Source: DATJLY01 sp963773665 (GTDB lineage: Bacteria > Pseudomonadota > Alphaproteobacteria > ATCC43930 > CGMCC-115725). From it: a DNA stretch of 64,000 bases. Shown here one piece after another: positions 16,779-24,607 of the stretch. Within the stretch, counting starts at the first letter, position 1; every line of letters begins with the position of its first letter. A program made the position numbers and the translations under genes. The stretch is from contig CAVZBZ010000002.1 of assembly GCA_963773665.1 (NCBI GenBank), positions 744,001 through 808,000 of the forward strand, in the 5' to 3' direction. A model generated the notes under the pieces. The model worked only from the letters and a program-made list of their open reading frames with translations, was not told the DNA's origin and made no database searches.

Positions 16779-18055
16779 TGGCCGAGCTTTCCGTGCGCCC
16801 GTCGCGACTCAGGTTCTGGCGGGTCCTGGGCCCGGGCCTCATCACCGGCGCCTCCGACGACGATCCGAGCGGCATCGCCACATATTCGCAGGTCGGCGCG
16901 CAGTTCGGCTATGCGCTCGGCTGGACCATGCTGTTCAGCTACCCGCTCATGGCGGCGATCCAGGAGATCAGCGCGCGCATCGGCCGCGTCACCGGTTTAG
17001 GTATCGCCGGAAACATCCGGCGCCATTACTCGGTGCGGCTGCTCAGGGCGATCGTGGCACTGCTCGTGGTCGCCAATGTGATCAATCTCGGTGCCGATCT
17101 GGGAGCGATGGCGGACGCGCTGCGCCTTCTCGTCGGCGGGCCCGGCGAGGTCTATGTCGTGGCCTTCGCCGTCCTCTGTGCCGCGCTCGAGATTTTCCTG
17201 AGCTATCGGCGCTATGTCGCGATCCTCAAATGGTCGACCGCGGCACTCCTCGCCTATGTTGCGACCGTGATGGTGGTCGGCGTGTCATGGCACGATGTCG
17301 TGATCGGAACGTTGCTGCCGCGCTTTGCGATCGACCGCGACCACATCGTCTCGATCGCCGCCGTGCTCGGCACCACGATCAGCCCCTATCTCTTCTTCTG
17401 GCAGGCGTCCGAGGAGGCCGAGGACGAGCGCGTTGCGCTCGGCGCCGAGCCGCTCATCGACAAGCCGCAGCAGGCGCCGAAGGAGATCGCCCGCATTGAA
17501 GTCGACACCTACGCCGGGATGGCCTACTCGAACCTCATCGGCCTTTTCATCATCATCACCACCGCCGCCACCCTCAACCACAACGGCATCACCGACATCG
17601 CCTCGTCCGCCCAGGCGGCCGAGGCGCTGCGGCCGATCGCCGGTCCCTTCGCCTTCGCCGTGTTCGCGGCGGGCATCATCGGCACCGGCCTCCTCGCGGT
17701 TCCCGTGCTCGCGGGAAGCGCGGCTTATGCCGTCGGCGAGGCGCTTGAATGGCCGGTCGGGCTTGGCCGGCGGCCGCGCGAGGCCAAGGCCTTTTACGCG
17801 ACGATCGCGCTTGCCACGATTCTCGGCATCCTGATCAATTTCGTCTCGATCGATCCGATCAAGGCGCTGTTCTGGACCGCAGTCATCAATTGCGTGGTTG
17901 CGGTGCCGCTCATGGTGGTAATGATGGTGATGACGATGGACGCGCGCATCATGGGGCGGTTCACGCTGCCGCGGGCGCTGTGGGCGGTCGGATGGCTCGC
18001 CACGACCGTCATGGCGGCGACGGTGTTGACGATGTTCTGGACCCTCGTCTTCTGA
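16778..18055 (+). CDS. Nramp-like divalent metal transporter, divergent clade
   Basis: This is a 425-aa polytopic protein (about 11 membrane spans) of the Nramp/APC fold. The start ATG shares its A with the ftsH stop (TGATG), so translation is coupled. The TM1 motif reads SDDDPSG (residues 26-32) instead of the DPGN of Mn/Fe Nramps. The TM6 motif reads TTISPYLFFWQASEEAED instead of the canonical MPH segment. The Met and one Asn of the usual metal site are therefore replaced, while one or more Asp remain. Substrate may be a harder ion such as Mg or Mn, or transport may differ (inference). The following usp gene is 13 bp away. Confidence 0.8.
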   Translation: MAELSVRPSRLRFWRVLGPGLITGASDDDPSGIATYSQVGAQFGYALGWTMLFSYPLMAAIQEISARIGRVTGLGIAGNIRRHYSVRLLRAIVALLVVANVINLGADLGAMADALRLLVGGPGEVYVVAFAVLCAALEIFLSYRRYVAILKWSTAALLAYVATVMVVGVSWHDVVIGTLLPRFAIDRDHIVSIAAVLGTTISPYLFFWQASEEAEDERVALGAEPLIDKPQQAPKEIARIEVDTYAGMAYSNLIGLFIIITTAATLNHNGITDIASSAQAAEALRPIAGPFAFAVFAAGIIGTGLLAVPVLAGSAAYAVGEALEWPVGLGRRPREAKAFYATIALATILGILINFVSIDPIKALFWTAVINCVVAVPLMVVMMVMTMDARIMGRFTLPRALWAVGWLATTVMAATVLTMFWTLVF

Positions 18056-18068
18056 CGGGCGGCTGGCG

Positions 18069-18902
18069 ATGTACCGCGATATCCTGGTGCATGTCGATGC
18101 GAGCGAGGCGGGTGCCGGGCGGCTCGCGCTGGCGCTGGCGCTGGCGTCGCGTTTCGGCGCGCGGCTCAGCGGCCTGCACGTCGTGCCGCGCCCCGATCTC
18201 CGGCCGCTCTACAAGCCGAGCGTCGCCGAGCAGGTCGCACACGAGGTGACGAAGGCCGCCGGCGAGGCAGCGCGGAAGGCGGAGGCGCTGTTCCGCGAGC
18301 GCACGGGCGGTGCCGAGGTCGAGACCGGCTATCGCACGGAAGAGGGCGACATCGCCGAACGACTGTGCCGGGCGAGCGCGCTTGCCGATCTCGTTGTCAT
18401 CGGCCAGTCCGACACCGAGAACCCGCCGGACACCGCGCTGTTCAGCCTTGCCGAGAAGGTGCTTCTCGAGTGCAGCGCGCCGGTGCTGGTCGTGCCGGCG
18501 AAATTCTGGGCGCGCGAGATCGCCGATACGGTTCTCGTCGCCTGGGACGGCAGCGCCGAAGCCTCGCGCGCGGCGCGGGACGCGCTGCCGTTCCTCGGCG
18601 ATGCCCAGCGCGTCGAGATCGTCGCGGTCGAGCCCGACAGCGAGCACGCATCGGGCGAGCCGGCCGATCCGGCTGCAATGGCCGCCCACCTCGCGCGCCA
18701 CGGCGTCGCGACTGGCGCTGCGACCCTCGCCCCCGGCGACCGCGAGGTCAGCGCGGTGCTCCTTGCCCGCGCGCATGAAATCGGTGCCGACCTCATGGTC
18801 CTCGGCGCCTGGGGCCACGCGCGGCTGAGGGAATTGCTGCTCGGAGGCACCACACGGGGCGTGCTCGAGACGGCCGACATTCCGGTCCTGCTGTCACGGT
18901 GA
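18069..18902 (+). CDS. Tandem universal stress protein (UspA family)
   Basis: This is a 277-aa protein made of two Usp domains. Domain 1 (1-145) begins YRDILVHVDASEAGAGRLALA, and domain 2 begins about residue 155 at DTVLVAWDGSAEASRAA. The ATP-binding G-x2-G-x9-G-T/S signature is clear only in domain 2 (VLGAWGHARLRELLLGGTT), where it closes the protein. It is third in the ftsH operon, 13 bp after the transporter. Tandem Usps in rhizobia are often induced under low oxygen. The direct target is unknown. Confidence 0.87.
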   Translation: MYRDILVHVDASEAGAGRLALALALASRFGARLSGLHVVPRPDLRPLYKPSVAEQVAHEVTKAAGEAARKAEALFRERTGGAEVETGYRTEEGDIAERLCRASALADLVVIGQSDTENPPDTALFSLAEKVLLECSAPVLVVPAKFWAREIADTVLVAWDGSAEASRAARDALPFLGDAQRVEIVAVEPDSEHASGEPADPAAMAAHLARHGVATGAATLAPGDREVSAVLLARAHEIGADLMVLGAWGHARLRELLLGGTTRGVLETADIPVLLSR

Positions 18903-18903
18903 A

Positions 18904-18917
18904 TTGACGCATATCAA
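18904..18917. promoter_or_regulatory. FixK/FNR-type box before chaB-rpoH-like genes
   Basis: TTGAC-GCAT-ATCAA fits TTGAY-N4-ATCAA. The centre lies only 40.5 bp before the chaB ATG at 18951, so class II spacing (-41.5) places the start site at or next to the start codon. Confidence 0.72.
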
Positions 18918-18950
18918 GGCGGCGCGCGGCCCAGGCGGCAGTCTCGTCCC

Positions 18951-19178
18951 ATGCCGTATGCCAGCAACGACGACCTTCCCCCCGCGATCCGGAAACGTCT
19001 TCCCGAGCATGCCCAGGACATCTTTCGCGCCGCCTTCAACCACGCCTGGGAGAGCTATGGCGCGCGCGAGCCATGGCGGCGCGAGGAGATTGCGCACCGC
19101 GTCGCCTGGGCGGCGGTGAAGCGGCGCTACCGCAAGGCGGACGGCGAATGGGTGCCGGCGTTTCCCGGTGACGACTGA
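18951..19178 (+). CDS. chaB: ChaB family protein
   Basis: This 75-aa protein matches the whole ChaB domain: MPYASNDDLPPAIRKRLPEH at the start, then DIFRAAFNHAW and RRYRKADGEW. E. coli ChaB is linked to the ChaA cation/proton antiporter, but the family's real role is unclear. No chaA is seen here. There is no Shine-Dalgarno before ATG 18951, and the FixK-type box centre is 40.5 bp upstream, so the mRNA may be leaderless. The sigma-factor gene follows 12 bp later. Confidence 0.85.
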   Translation: MPYASNDDLPPAIRKRLPEHAQDIFRAAFNHAWESYGAREPWRREEIAHRVAWAAVKRRYRKADGEWVPAFPGDD

Positions 19179-19190
19179 AGGAGCGCACGG

Positions 19191-20042
19191 ATGGACGCGC
19201 AGCCGATGGGTAAAGGGACCGTCGCACGCCATGATCGCTATGCCGCGGCGGTCGGCCGGGAACCGCTGCTCGGCGCCGAAGAGGAGCGCGCGCTCGCGTT
19301 CGGCTGGATCGAGCGGCGCGACCGCGCGTCGCTCGACCGGCTCGTCACGAGCCACCTGCGGCTCGTCCACAAGATGGCGCGGGCCTTCCGCGGGTATGCG
19401 CTCGCGCTGCCCGATCTCGTCTCGGCCGGTACGATCGGCCTCGTCAAGGCGGCGCATCGCTTCGATCCCGAGCGCGGCGCCCGCTTTGCGACCTATGCCG
19501 CGTTCTGGATCCGCGCTGAAATGAAGCGCTTCGTGATCGACAACTGGTCGCTCGTTCGCATCTCGACAAGGTCCGCGAACCGGCGCCTTTTCTTCAATCT
19601 GCGGCGGCTCAAATCCGAGCTCGGGATTTACGAGGACGGCGCGCTTGCGCCGGCGGCGGCAAGCAGGATCGCGCGCCATTTGGGCGTCACGGAGCGGCTG
19701 GTCGCCGAGATGAACGAGCGCATGGCAGGCAGCGACCTGTCGCTCAATGCGTCGATCGACGATTCCGACGGCGAATGGCAGGACAGGCTCGCAGGCGAGG
19801 CGGACACGCCCGAGTCGATTTTCGCCGAAAAGGAAGAGCGCCAAAAACGCGGCGCGGCACTGCGCTCGGCGCTTGAGCGCCTCAATGAGCGCGAGCGCGC
19901 GATCGTCGCCGAGCGCTGCCTCAAGGGCGAGCGCGCGACGCTCGAAACGCTCGCCTCGCGCTTCGGTGTGTCGCGCGAGCGCGTGCGCCAGATCGAGGCG
20001 CGCGGGCTCGCCAAACTGCGCGCCGATCTGGCCGCGGCATAG
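19191..20042 (+). CDS. RpoH-type (sigma-32) RNA polymerase sigma factor
   Basis: This 283-aa group 3 sigma factor directs RNA polymerase to heat-shock-like promoters. Region 2 contains LVHKMARAFRG, LPDLVSAGTIGLVKAAHRFDP and FATYAAFWIRAEMK. The RpoH box is visible as NRRLFFNLRRLK. Region 4.2 has the helix-turn-helix ETLASRFGVSRERVRQIEAR. Length is normal for RpoH. Alphaproteobacteria often carry several rpoH genes; this copy is coupled to chaB behind a FixK-type box, so it is probably a specialised paralogue that links oxygen limitation to chaperone and protease expression (inference). Confidence 0.88.
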   Translation: MDAQPMGKGTVARHDRYAAAVGREPLLGAEEERALAFGWIERRDRASLDRLVTSHLRLVHKMARAFRGYALALPDLVSAGTIGLVKAAHRFDPERGARFATYAAFWIRAEMKRFVIDNWSLVRISTRSANRRLFFNLRRLKSELGIYEDGALAPAAASRIARHLGVTERLVAEMNERMAGSDLSLNASIDDSDGEWQDRLAGEADTPESIFAEKEERQKRGAALRSALERLNERERAIVAERCLKGERATLETLASRFGVSRERVRQIEARGLAKLRADLAAA

Positions 20043-20061
20043 GGCGATGCCGGCTCCGGCC

Positions 20062-20075
20062 TTGATTTGCCTCAA
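20062..20075. promoter_or_regulatory. FixK/FNR-type box before usp-ba3 oxidase operon
   Basis: TTGAT-TTGC-CTCAA has one mismatch in the right half-site. Its centre is 60.5 bp before the usp ATG at 20129, giving a predicted leader of about 19 nt that would contain the GGAGGAG ribosome-binding site. Confidence 0.65.
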
Positions 20076-20128
20076 GGCGCGGGGCACGGTGAAAAGCGAA
20101 GTTGGCCTCGAAACATGGAGGAGTGACC

Positions 20129-20986
20129 ATGGCCCTGAAACGGATCTTTGCGGCCGCGAGCGGCGGCACGGCGAGCGACGGCGCCGTCGAAACCGCCTGC
20201 CGCATCGCCGAGCGGCTCGGCGCACATGTCGAAGCATTCCATGTCAAGGTCGATCCGACGCAGCTCATCGCGCTCGCAGCCGACGGCTACAACATGCCGA
20301 TTTCCGGCGACTGGATCGACAAGCTGATTGCCGACACCGACAAGCTGGCCGATTCGGCGAAGGCCGCCTTTGCGGCGACGGCAAAGCGCCATGGGCTCGC
20401 CATGAACGCGACACCGCAAAACCCCGCCTCGGCCTCGTGGCGCGTCGAGACCGGCTATGCGCCGGTCCTGGTTGCGCGCCGCGCGCGGTTCTTTGACCTT
20501 GCCGTGCTCGGCCGCTCCGAGCGCGTGGTCGAGCGGCCGCACACCGACACGATCGAGGAGACGCTGGTGCGGTCGGGCCGGCCGGTGCTGCTCGCGCCCG
20601 CCAAGGCCCCGGACGCGATTGGCAAGCGGATCGTCGTCGGCTGGAATGGATCGGCCGAGGCGGTGCATGTCCTCGCTTCGACGCTTCCGCTGCTCGAGAA
20701 GGCGCAGGCCGTGGTCGTGGTGACGGTCGGCCAGGAGCCCGAGGAGGACCCCGCCTCGCTGCTCGATTATCTCTTGGCGCATGGCGTCACCGCGACGCAC
20801 CGCCAGGTGCTGCCGGTAAAGGGCGTGGGTCCTGGCGAGCAGGTGCTGGCCGAGGCGCGCGACGCGGGCGCCGATCTTCTGGTCATGGGCGCCTATGGCC
20901 ACCGCCCCTGGCGCGAGCTGCTGTTCGGCGGCGCGACGCGGCAGGTGATCGGCACGAGCCTCCTCCCAGTTCTGCTCGCTCACTAG
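20129..20986 (+). CDS. Tandem universal stress protein, first gene of oxidase operon
   Basis: This is a 285-aa two-domain UspA-family protein. Domain 1 starts ALKRIFAAASGGTASDGA and has an unusual insertion around NMPISGDWIDKLIADTDKLA. Domain 2 starts KRIVVGWNGSAEAVHVLA and ends with the ATP-binding signature MGAYGHRPWRELLFGGATR. An in-frame start at 20102 exists, but ATG 20129 has GGAGGAG 5 bases upstream. It sits 11 bp before a small oxidase subunit, so stress protein and terminal oxidase are made together. Confidence 0.87.
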   Translation: MALKRIFAAASGGTASDGAVETACRIAERLGAHVEAFHVKVDPTQLIALAADGYNMPISGDWIDKLIADTDKLADSAKAAFAATAKRHGLAMNATPQNPASASWRVETGYAPVLVARRARFFDLAVLGRSERVVERPHTDTIEETLVRSGRPVLLAPAKAPDAIGKRIVVGWNGSAEAVHVLASTLPLLEKAQAVVVVTVGQEPEEDPASLLDYLLAHGVTATHRQVLPVKGVGPGEQVLAEARDAGADLLVMGAYGHRPWRELLFGGATRQVIGTSLLPVLLAH

Positions 20987-20997
20987 GAGAAGCCAGG

Positions 20998-21171
20998 ATG
21001 CCCGAAAATTCGTCGGAGACTTCGGCGGCGGAGGCCGCCGCGCTCGAGCAGGCGCTCGAGGAGGCGCCGCGCGGCGCGCTGGCGCTCGCCGGCATCGCGG
21101 TGGCGCTCCTCATTGCCGCCTGGTTCGCGGTCTATCTCTTCGTCTTCCTGCCGCGCGGCGGAGCGAGCTGA
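20998..21171 (+). CDS. Small ba3-oxidase subunit IIa-like protein
   Basis: This 57-aa protein has an acidic, Ala-rich N terminus (about 26 aa, with EQALEEAPRG) and one membrane span (about residues 29-51, ALALAGIAVALLIAAWFAVY) ending in FLPRGGAS. The size, topology and position directly before subunit II match the CoxIIa (PF08113) subunit of ba3-type cytochrome oxidases. AGGAGAAGCC precedes the ATG. Similarity is by context and topology; the sequence itself is too short for a firm family call by eye. Confidence 0.7.
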   Translation: MPENSSETSAAEAAALEQALEEAPRGALALAGIAVALLIAAWFAVYLFVFLPRGGAS

Positions 21172-21174
21172 GCC

Positions 21175-21717
21175 ATGGCCGCCGACGAACGCGCCATTGT
21201 GCGTAACGAGCTGCGCTGGACCGGCGTCGCATTCGCCGCCGTGGGCCTCGTGTTCGGCGCGATCCTTTTTGCGACGCTCGCGCTCGACCGCCTGCCGCCC
21301 GGCCATGTCGAGACGGTCGATCCGACGACGCTGCACCTCAAGGGCGAATTCGCGGAGGGAAATCTCGGCACCACCGTCGCCCCCGGCGGCGCGGTGACGG
21401 CGCGCATCGTCGCGACGCAATTCGAGTTCGTGCCGCAATGCGTCGCCGTGCCGCAAGGCAGGCCGGTCACGCTCCGCTTCGCCACGCCCGACGTCATTCA
21501 CGGCATCATCGTCGAGGGCACGAACGTCAACACCATGATCGTGCCGGGCTATGTCAGCGAGGTCAGGACCGTGTTCGCCGCGGCCGGCGACCATCTCATG
21601 CCGTGCCACGAGTTCTGCGGCCTCGGCCACGGCGAGATGCTGGCGCGCATCCGGGTCCTGCCGGCGTCGCAATTCCAACCCGACGGCAATGGAAAGGTGA
21701 CCTGTGGTCTCCGCTAG
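21175..21717 (+). CDS. ba3-type cytochrome c oxidase subunit II (CuA)
   Basis: This 180-aa subunit is anchored by one N-terminal span (about 16-37) and carries the CuA domain that accepts electrons from cytochrome c. CuA ligands are visible: H109 (DVIHG), C144, C148, H152 and M155 in the block CHEFCGLGHGEM. The short length and single span are typical of B-type (ba3) oxidases rather than aa3. It starts 3 bp after subunit IIa. Its end overlaps the start of subunit I by 14 bp. Confidence 0.92.
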   Translation: MAADERAIVRNELRWTGVAFAAVGLVFGAILFATLALDRLPPGHVETVDPTTLHLKGEFAEGNLGTTVAPGGAVTARIVATQFEFVPQCVAVPQGRPVTLRFATPDVIHGIIVEGTNVNTMIVPGYVSEVRTVFAAAGDHLMPCHEFCGLGHGEMLARIRVLPASQFQPDGNGKVTCGLR

Positions 21718-23338
21718 ACGGCTCGTCCTCGCGCATCTGTGGACCGCGTTCACGGTGTTCGCTTTGGCGACCGTGCTCGGCGCCTGGCAGATGTGGGCGC
21801 GCAGCCCCATCCCCGCGCCGCTTTCGACGCCGGAGAACTACTACATCTCGGTGACGGCGCACGGCACCGCCATGGCCTATGTGCTCACGACATTCTTCAT
21901 CATGGGCTTCGGCTATTACGTCGCCGAGACCGCGCTCGAGCGACGCGTCCCGGGAATCCGCTGGGCGTGGGCCGCATTCGCGCTGGCGATCGCCGGCACG
22001 GCGATGGCGGTCGTCACCATCCTCTCGGGCAATGCCACGGTCTTCTACACGTTCTATCCGCCGCTCACGGCGAGCGTCTTCTTCTATCTCGGCCTCGTGC
22101 TGGTGGTGGTCGGCTCATGGATCTGGTGCGTCCAGATGATCGTCGCCATGTCGCTGTGGAAGCGCCGCTTCCCCGGCGAGCCCGTGCCGCTCGCCATGTA
22201 CGCGACGGTCGCGAACGCGGTGATGTGGCTCTGGACCACGGTCGGCGTCGCCGTGGAACTGCTCGTCTATGTCATTCCGGCGGCGCTCGGATGGCGGGAA
22301 TCGCTCGATGTCGGGCTGATGCGGACGCTGTTCGCGTGGACGCTGCATCCGATCGTCTATTTCTGGCTCTTCCCAGCCTATATCGCCTTCTACACCATGG
22401 TGCCGCGCGCCGCCGGCGGCCGGCTCTACAGCGACACGATGGGGCGCCTCAGCTTCGTCCTCTTTCTCGTCTACAGCCTGCCGGTCGGTCTCCATCACCT
22501 GTTCATGGATCCCGAGCACGGCACCGGATTCAAGTTCGTCCAGATGATGCTGACCGCGCTCGTGGTCGTGCCGACGCTTCTTACCGTGTTCACCATTCCT
22601 GCCTCGTTCGAGATCGGCGGACGGATGCGCGGCGGCAAAGGGCTTTTCGGCTGGATCGGCGCGCTGCCGTGGCGGGAGCCGATGGTTCTGGCGACCGGCC
22701 TCGCCTTCGTGCTGCTGTGGTTCGGCGGCTTCGGCGGGCTCATCAACATGAGCTATTCGATGAACGCCATGATCCATAACACCTCGTGGGTCACGGCGCA
22801 TTTCCATCTGATTTTCGGCGGCACGGTGGTGATCATGTATTTCGCGATCGCCTATGAGATCTGGCCGCATTTGACCGGGCGCAGCGCGCGCGACCATCGC
22901 CGCGAGCGCATTCAGCTTTGGCTGTGGGCGGTGGGCATGATGATCATGACCATCCCGTGGCATTGGCTCGGTCTCGAGGGCCAATGGCGCCGCGTGCCGC
23001 ATTTCGATTACGCCGATCCGGCGATCGCGCCGTGGGCGGCGTGGGTTGACGCCTCGCTCGTCGGCGGGCTTATCTGCCTCGCCAGCGCGTTTCTCTTCAT
23101 CGCCAACCTCGCCCGCCTGCACGGCTCCACTGAGACCACGCCCGGCCCGGTGCCGCCGCAGCGCTACGCGCTTGCGGCGCATCCGGTCCGTCACGTGCCC
23201 GAGGCGCTCAACGGGTTCGCCCTGTGGAACGTCGTGGTGCTCGTGCTGATGCTCATGGCCTATGGCTACCCGATCGCACAGTCCTTCATTTTCCCGGCGC
23301 CGCAGGCAAACGTGCACCGCATGAGCGGGACGGGCTGA
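21704..23338 (+). CDS. ba3-type cytochrome c oxidase subunit I
   Basis: This 544-aa catalytic subunit has about 13 membrane spans. It reduces O2 to water at a haem-CuB centre. Low-spin haem ligands are H53 (TAHGTAMAY) and H368 in VTAHFHLIFGG, with H366 as the high-spin ligand. CuB ligands are H215, with the cross-linked Y219 in WTLHPIVYFW, and H264-H265 in VGLHHLFMDP. The K-pathway-type Tyr is thus in the B-family position. GTG 21704 is taken because GGAAAGGTGA precedes it and the overlap with subunit II suggests coupling. B-type oxidases have high O2 affinity, in keeping with a FixK-type promoter. Confidence 0.93.
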   Translation: MVSARRLVLAHLWTAFTVFALATVLGAWQMWARSPIPAPLSTPENYYISVTAHGTAMAYVLTTFFIMGFGYYVAETALERRVPGIRWAWAAFALAIAGTAMAVVTILSGNATVFYTFYPPLTASVFFYLGLVLVVVGSWIWCVQMIVAMSLWKRRFPGEPVPLAMYATVANAVMWLWTTVGVAVELLVYVIPAALGWRESLDVGLMRTLFAWTLHPIVYFWLFPAYIAFYTMVPRAAGGRLYSDTMGRLSFVLFLVYSLPVGLHHLFMDPEHGTGFKFVQMMLTALVVVPTLLTVFTIPASFEIGGRMRGGKGLFGWIGALPWREPMVLATGLAFVLLWFGGFGGLINMSYSMNAMIHNTSWVTAHFHLIFGGTVVIMYFAIAYEIWPHLTGRSARDHRRERIQLWLWAVGMMIMTIPWHWLGLEGQWRRVPHFDYADPAIAPWAAWVDASLVGGLICLASAFLFIANLARLHGSTETTPGPVPPQRYALAAHPVRHVPEALNGFALWNVVVLVLMLMAYGYPIAQSFIFPAPQANVHRMSGTG

Positions 23339-23341
23339 GCC

Positions 23342-24133
23342 ATGCAAAAGCTCGATCGCGCTTGGAACATCTGGGTGGCCGCCATCCTCGCCGGCCTCTT
23401 CGTCATGAGTTTCGCCTTGGCGTTCGTCGTCGTGCCGGTCGTGCACGGTCGATACGCCGGCCTCGACGCGTTCACCGCGATCTGCCGCGCCATCGGCATC
23501 AATATCGGAGCGCCGGCGCCTCCGGCGCCGGCCGCCCTCGCGCCCACCACGGTCGCCTGGACCGCGCCGCAATTCGCGGCGCTCGACAAGGCGGACAAAT
23601 CGGCTGGCGCAGAGATTGCGCAAGCAACCTGCATCGCCTGCCACGCCGCCGACGGCTCGTCGCCCGACCCGGCCATCCCGCACATGGCGGGGCAGTTCGC
23701 GTTCGCGGTTTTCAAGGAGCTGCAAGACTTCAAGAGCGGCGCGCGCGCCAGCGACATCATGGCGCCGCTCGCCAAATCGCTCGACGACAAACAGATGGCG
23801 GACGTCGCGGCCTACTATGCCGGGCTCGCACGGCGCGATCTCGACGCCGCGCATCCGAGCTTCGCCGGGCCCGAGATCGAGATTCTCGCCCTGCGCGGCG
23901 ATCCGGCCCGCGCGCTGCCGCCATGCGCCGCCTGCCACGCCGCATCATCCGGTGGGCCGATCGAGACGCCAAACCTTACCGGCCAGTCGCCCGAATATGT
24001 CGCGGCGCAGCTCCAGGCGTTTGCCAATGGCGGGCGGCACAACGACATTTTCGAGCGAATGCGGACCATTGCGGCCAAGCTCACGCCACACGAGATGACG
24101 CTGCTCGGCGATTACTACACCACGCCGCACTGA
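23342..24133 (+). CDS. Membrane-anchored di-haem cytochrome c
   Basis: This 263-aa protein has one uncleaved N-terminal span (about 11-34) and two class I cytochrome c domains facing the periplasm. Haem-binding motifs are CIACH (97-101) and CAACH (195-199), with PHMAG after the first as a possible Met ligand. It lies 3 bp behind subunit I, so it probably feeds electrons to CuA of the ba3 oxidase. It resembles the FixP/CcoP layout in part but lacks CcoP partners (no ccoN or ccoO here). Confidence 0.9.
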   Translation: MQKLDRAWNIWVAAILAGLFVMSFALAFVVVPVVHGRYAGLDAFTAICRAIGINIGAPAPPAPAALAPTTVAWTAPQFAALDKADKSAGAEIAQATCIACHAADGSSPDPAIPHMAGQFAFAVFKELQDFKSGARASDIMAPLAKSLDDKQMADVAAYYAGLARRDLDAAHPSFAGPEIEILALRGDPARALPPCAACHAASSGGPIETPNLTGQSPEYVAAQLQAFANGGRHNDIFERMRTIAAKLTPHEMTLLGDYYTTPH

Positions 24134-24170
24134 TATTTTCGGGAACCTTTTCGAATTTTGCGGGTTTCAG

Positions 24171-24193
24171 CCTCGAAATTCCATTTTTCGAGG
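24171..24193 (+). promoter_or_regulatory. Hairpin covering the AT-hook gene ribosome-binding site
   Basis: CCTCGAAA (24171-24178) and TTTCGAGG (24186-24193) form a perfect 8-bp stem with a 7-nt loop. The 3' arm contains the GAGG that is 6 bases before ATG 24200. No T-run follows, so it is not a standard terminator. It may hold the ribosome-binding site closed or mark the oxidase transcript end. Confidence 0.5.
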
Positions 24194-24199
24194 TCGCCA

Positions 24200-24418
24200 A
24201 TGGCAACGGAATTCGACAAGGGATTTGCGGCAGGGTGGCTGGCGGCGAGCCGCGGCCTCGCCGAGGCGCTGAACCGCACGCCTGCGACGCTGGCCATGGC
24301 CGGCAGCAAGCCCAGCGCCGAAATGCCGCGCCGCCGCGGCCGGCCGCCGAAAGCGCTTTCCTTGACGCAGCCGCAGCCGGTGAAGCGCGGCCGTGGCCGG
24401 CCCCGCAAAACGGGCTGA
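24200..24418 (+). CDS. 72-aa protein with two AT-hook motifs
   Basis: This 72-aa basic protein has two AT-hook cores: RGRP at residues 46-49 (in PRRRGRPPK) and at 65-68 (in KRGRGRPRK). Lys/Arg flanks surround both, as in HMGA proteins that bind the minor groove of AT-rich DNA. The N-terminal 40 residues (FDKGFAAGWLAASRGLAEAL) look like an amphipathic helix that could dimerise or bind a partner. ATG 24200 has GAGG 6 bases upstream. It lies 66 bp after the oxidase operon. Target sites would be rare AT-rich spots in this GC-rich genome (inference). An alternative is a general nucleoid or RNA-binding protein. Confidence 0.68.
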   Translation: MATEFDKGFAAGWLAASRGLAEALNRTPATLAMAGSKPSAEMPRRRGRPPKALSLTQPQPVKRGRGRPRKTG

Positions 24419-24546
24419 TCGCCGGCAAAATCCGCAGCCATCGCGTCATGGCCGGGCTTGTCCCGGCCGCCGTTTGCCGCGCGATCGGCGCTGTGCTCGC
24501 GGGCGCGCAGCCTCGCCGCGCATTGCAAGCGCAAGCTGGCGAGCGC

Positions 24547-24560
24547 TTGATCCATCTCAA
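24547..24560. promoter_or_regulatory. FixK/FNR-type box before small cytochrome c
   Basis: TTGAT-CCAT-CTCAA has one mismatch in the right half-site. The centre is 54.5 bp before ATG 24608, predicting a leader of about 13 nt that contains GAGAGGAGAA. Confidence 0.65.
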
Positions 24561-24607
24561 GGCCTCGCGGCCCGCGCCGTCGCAAAAAGGGCGAGAGGAG
24601 AAATGCG

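Noticed and set aside
20062..24560. cbb3-type (ccoNOQP/fixNOQP) oxidase
   Set aside because: The subunit II has a full CuA site and subunit I has B-family ligand spacing, so the complex is ba3-type.
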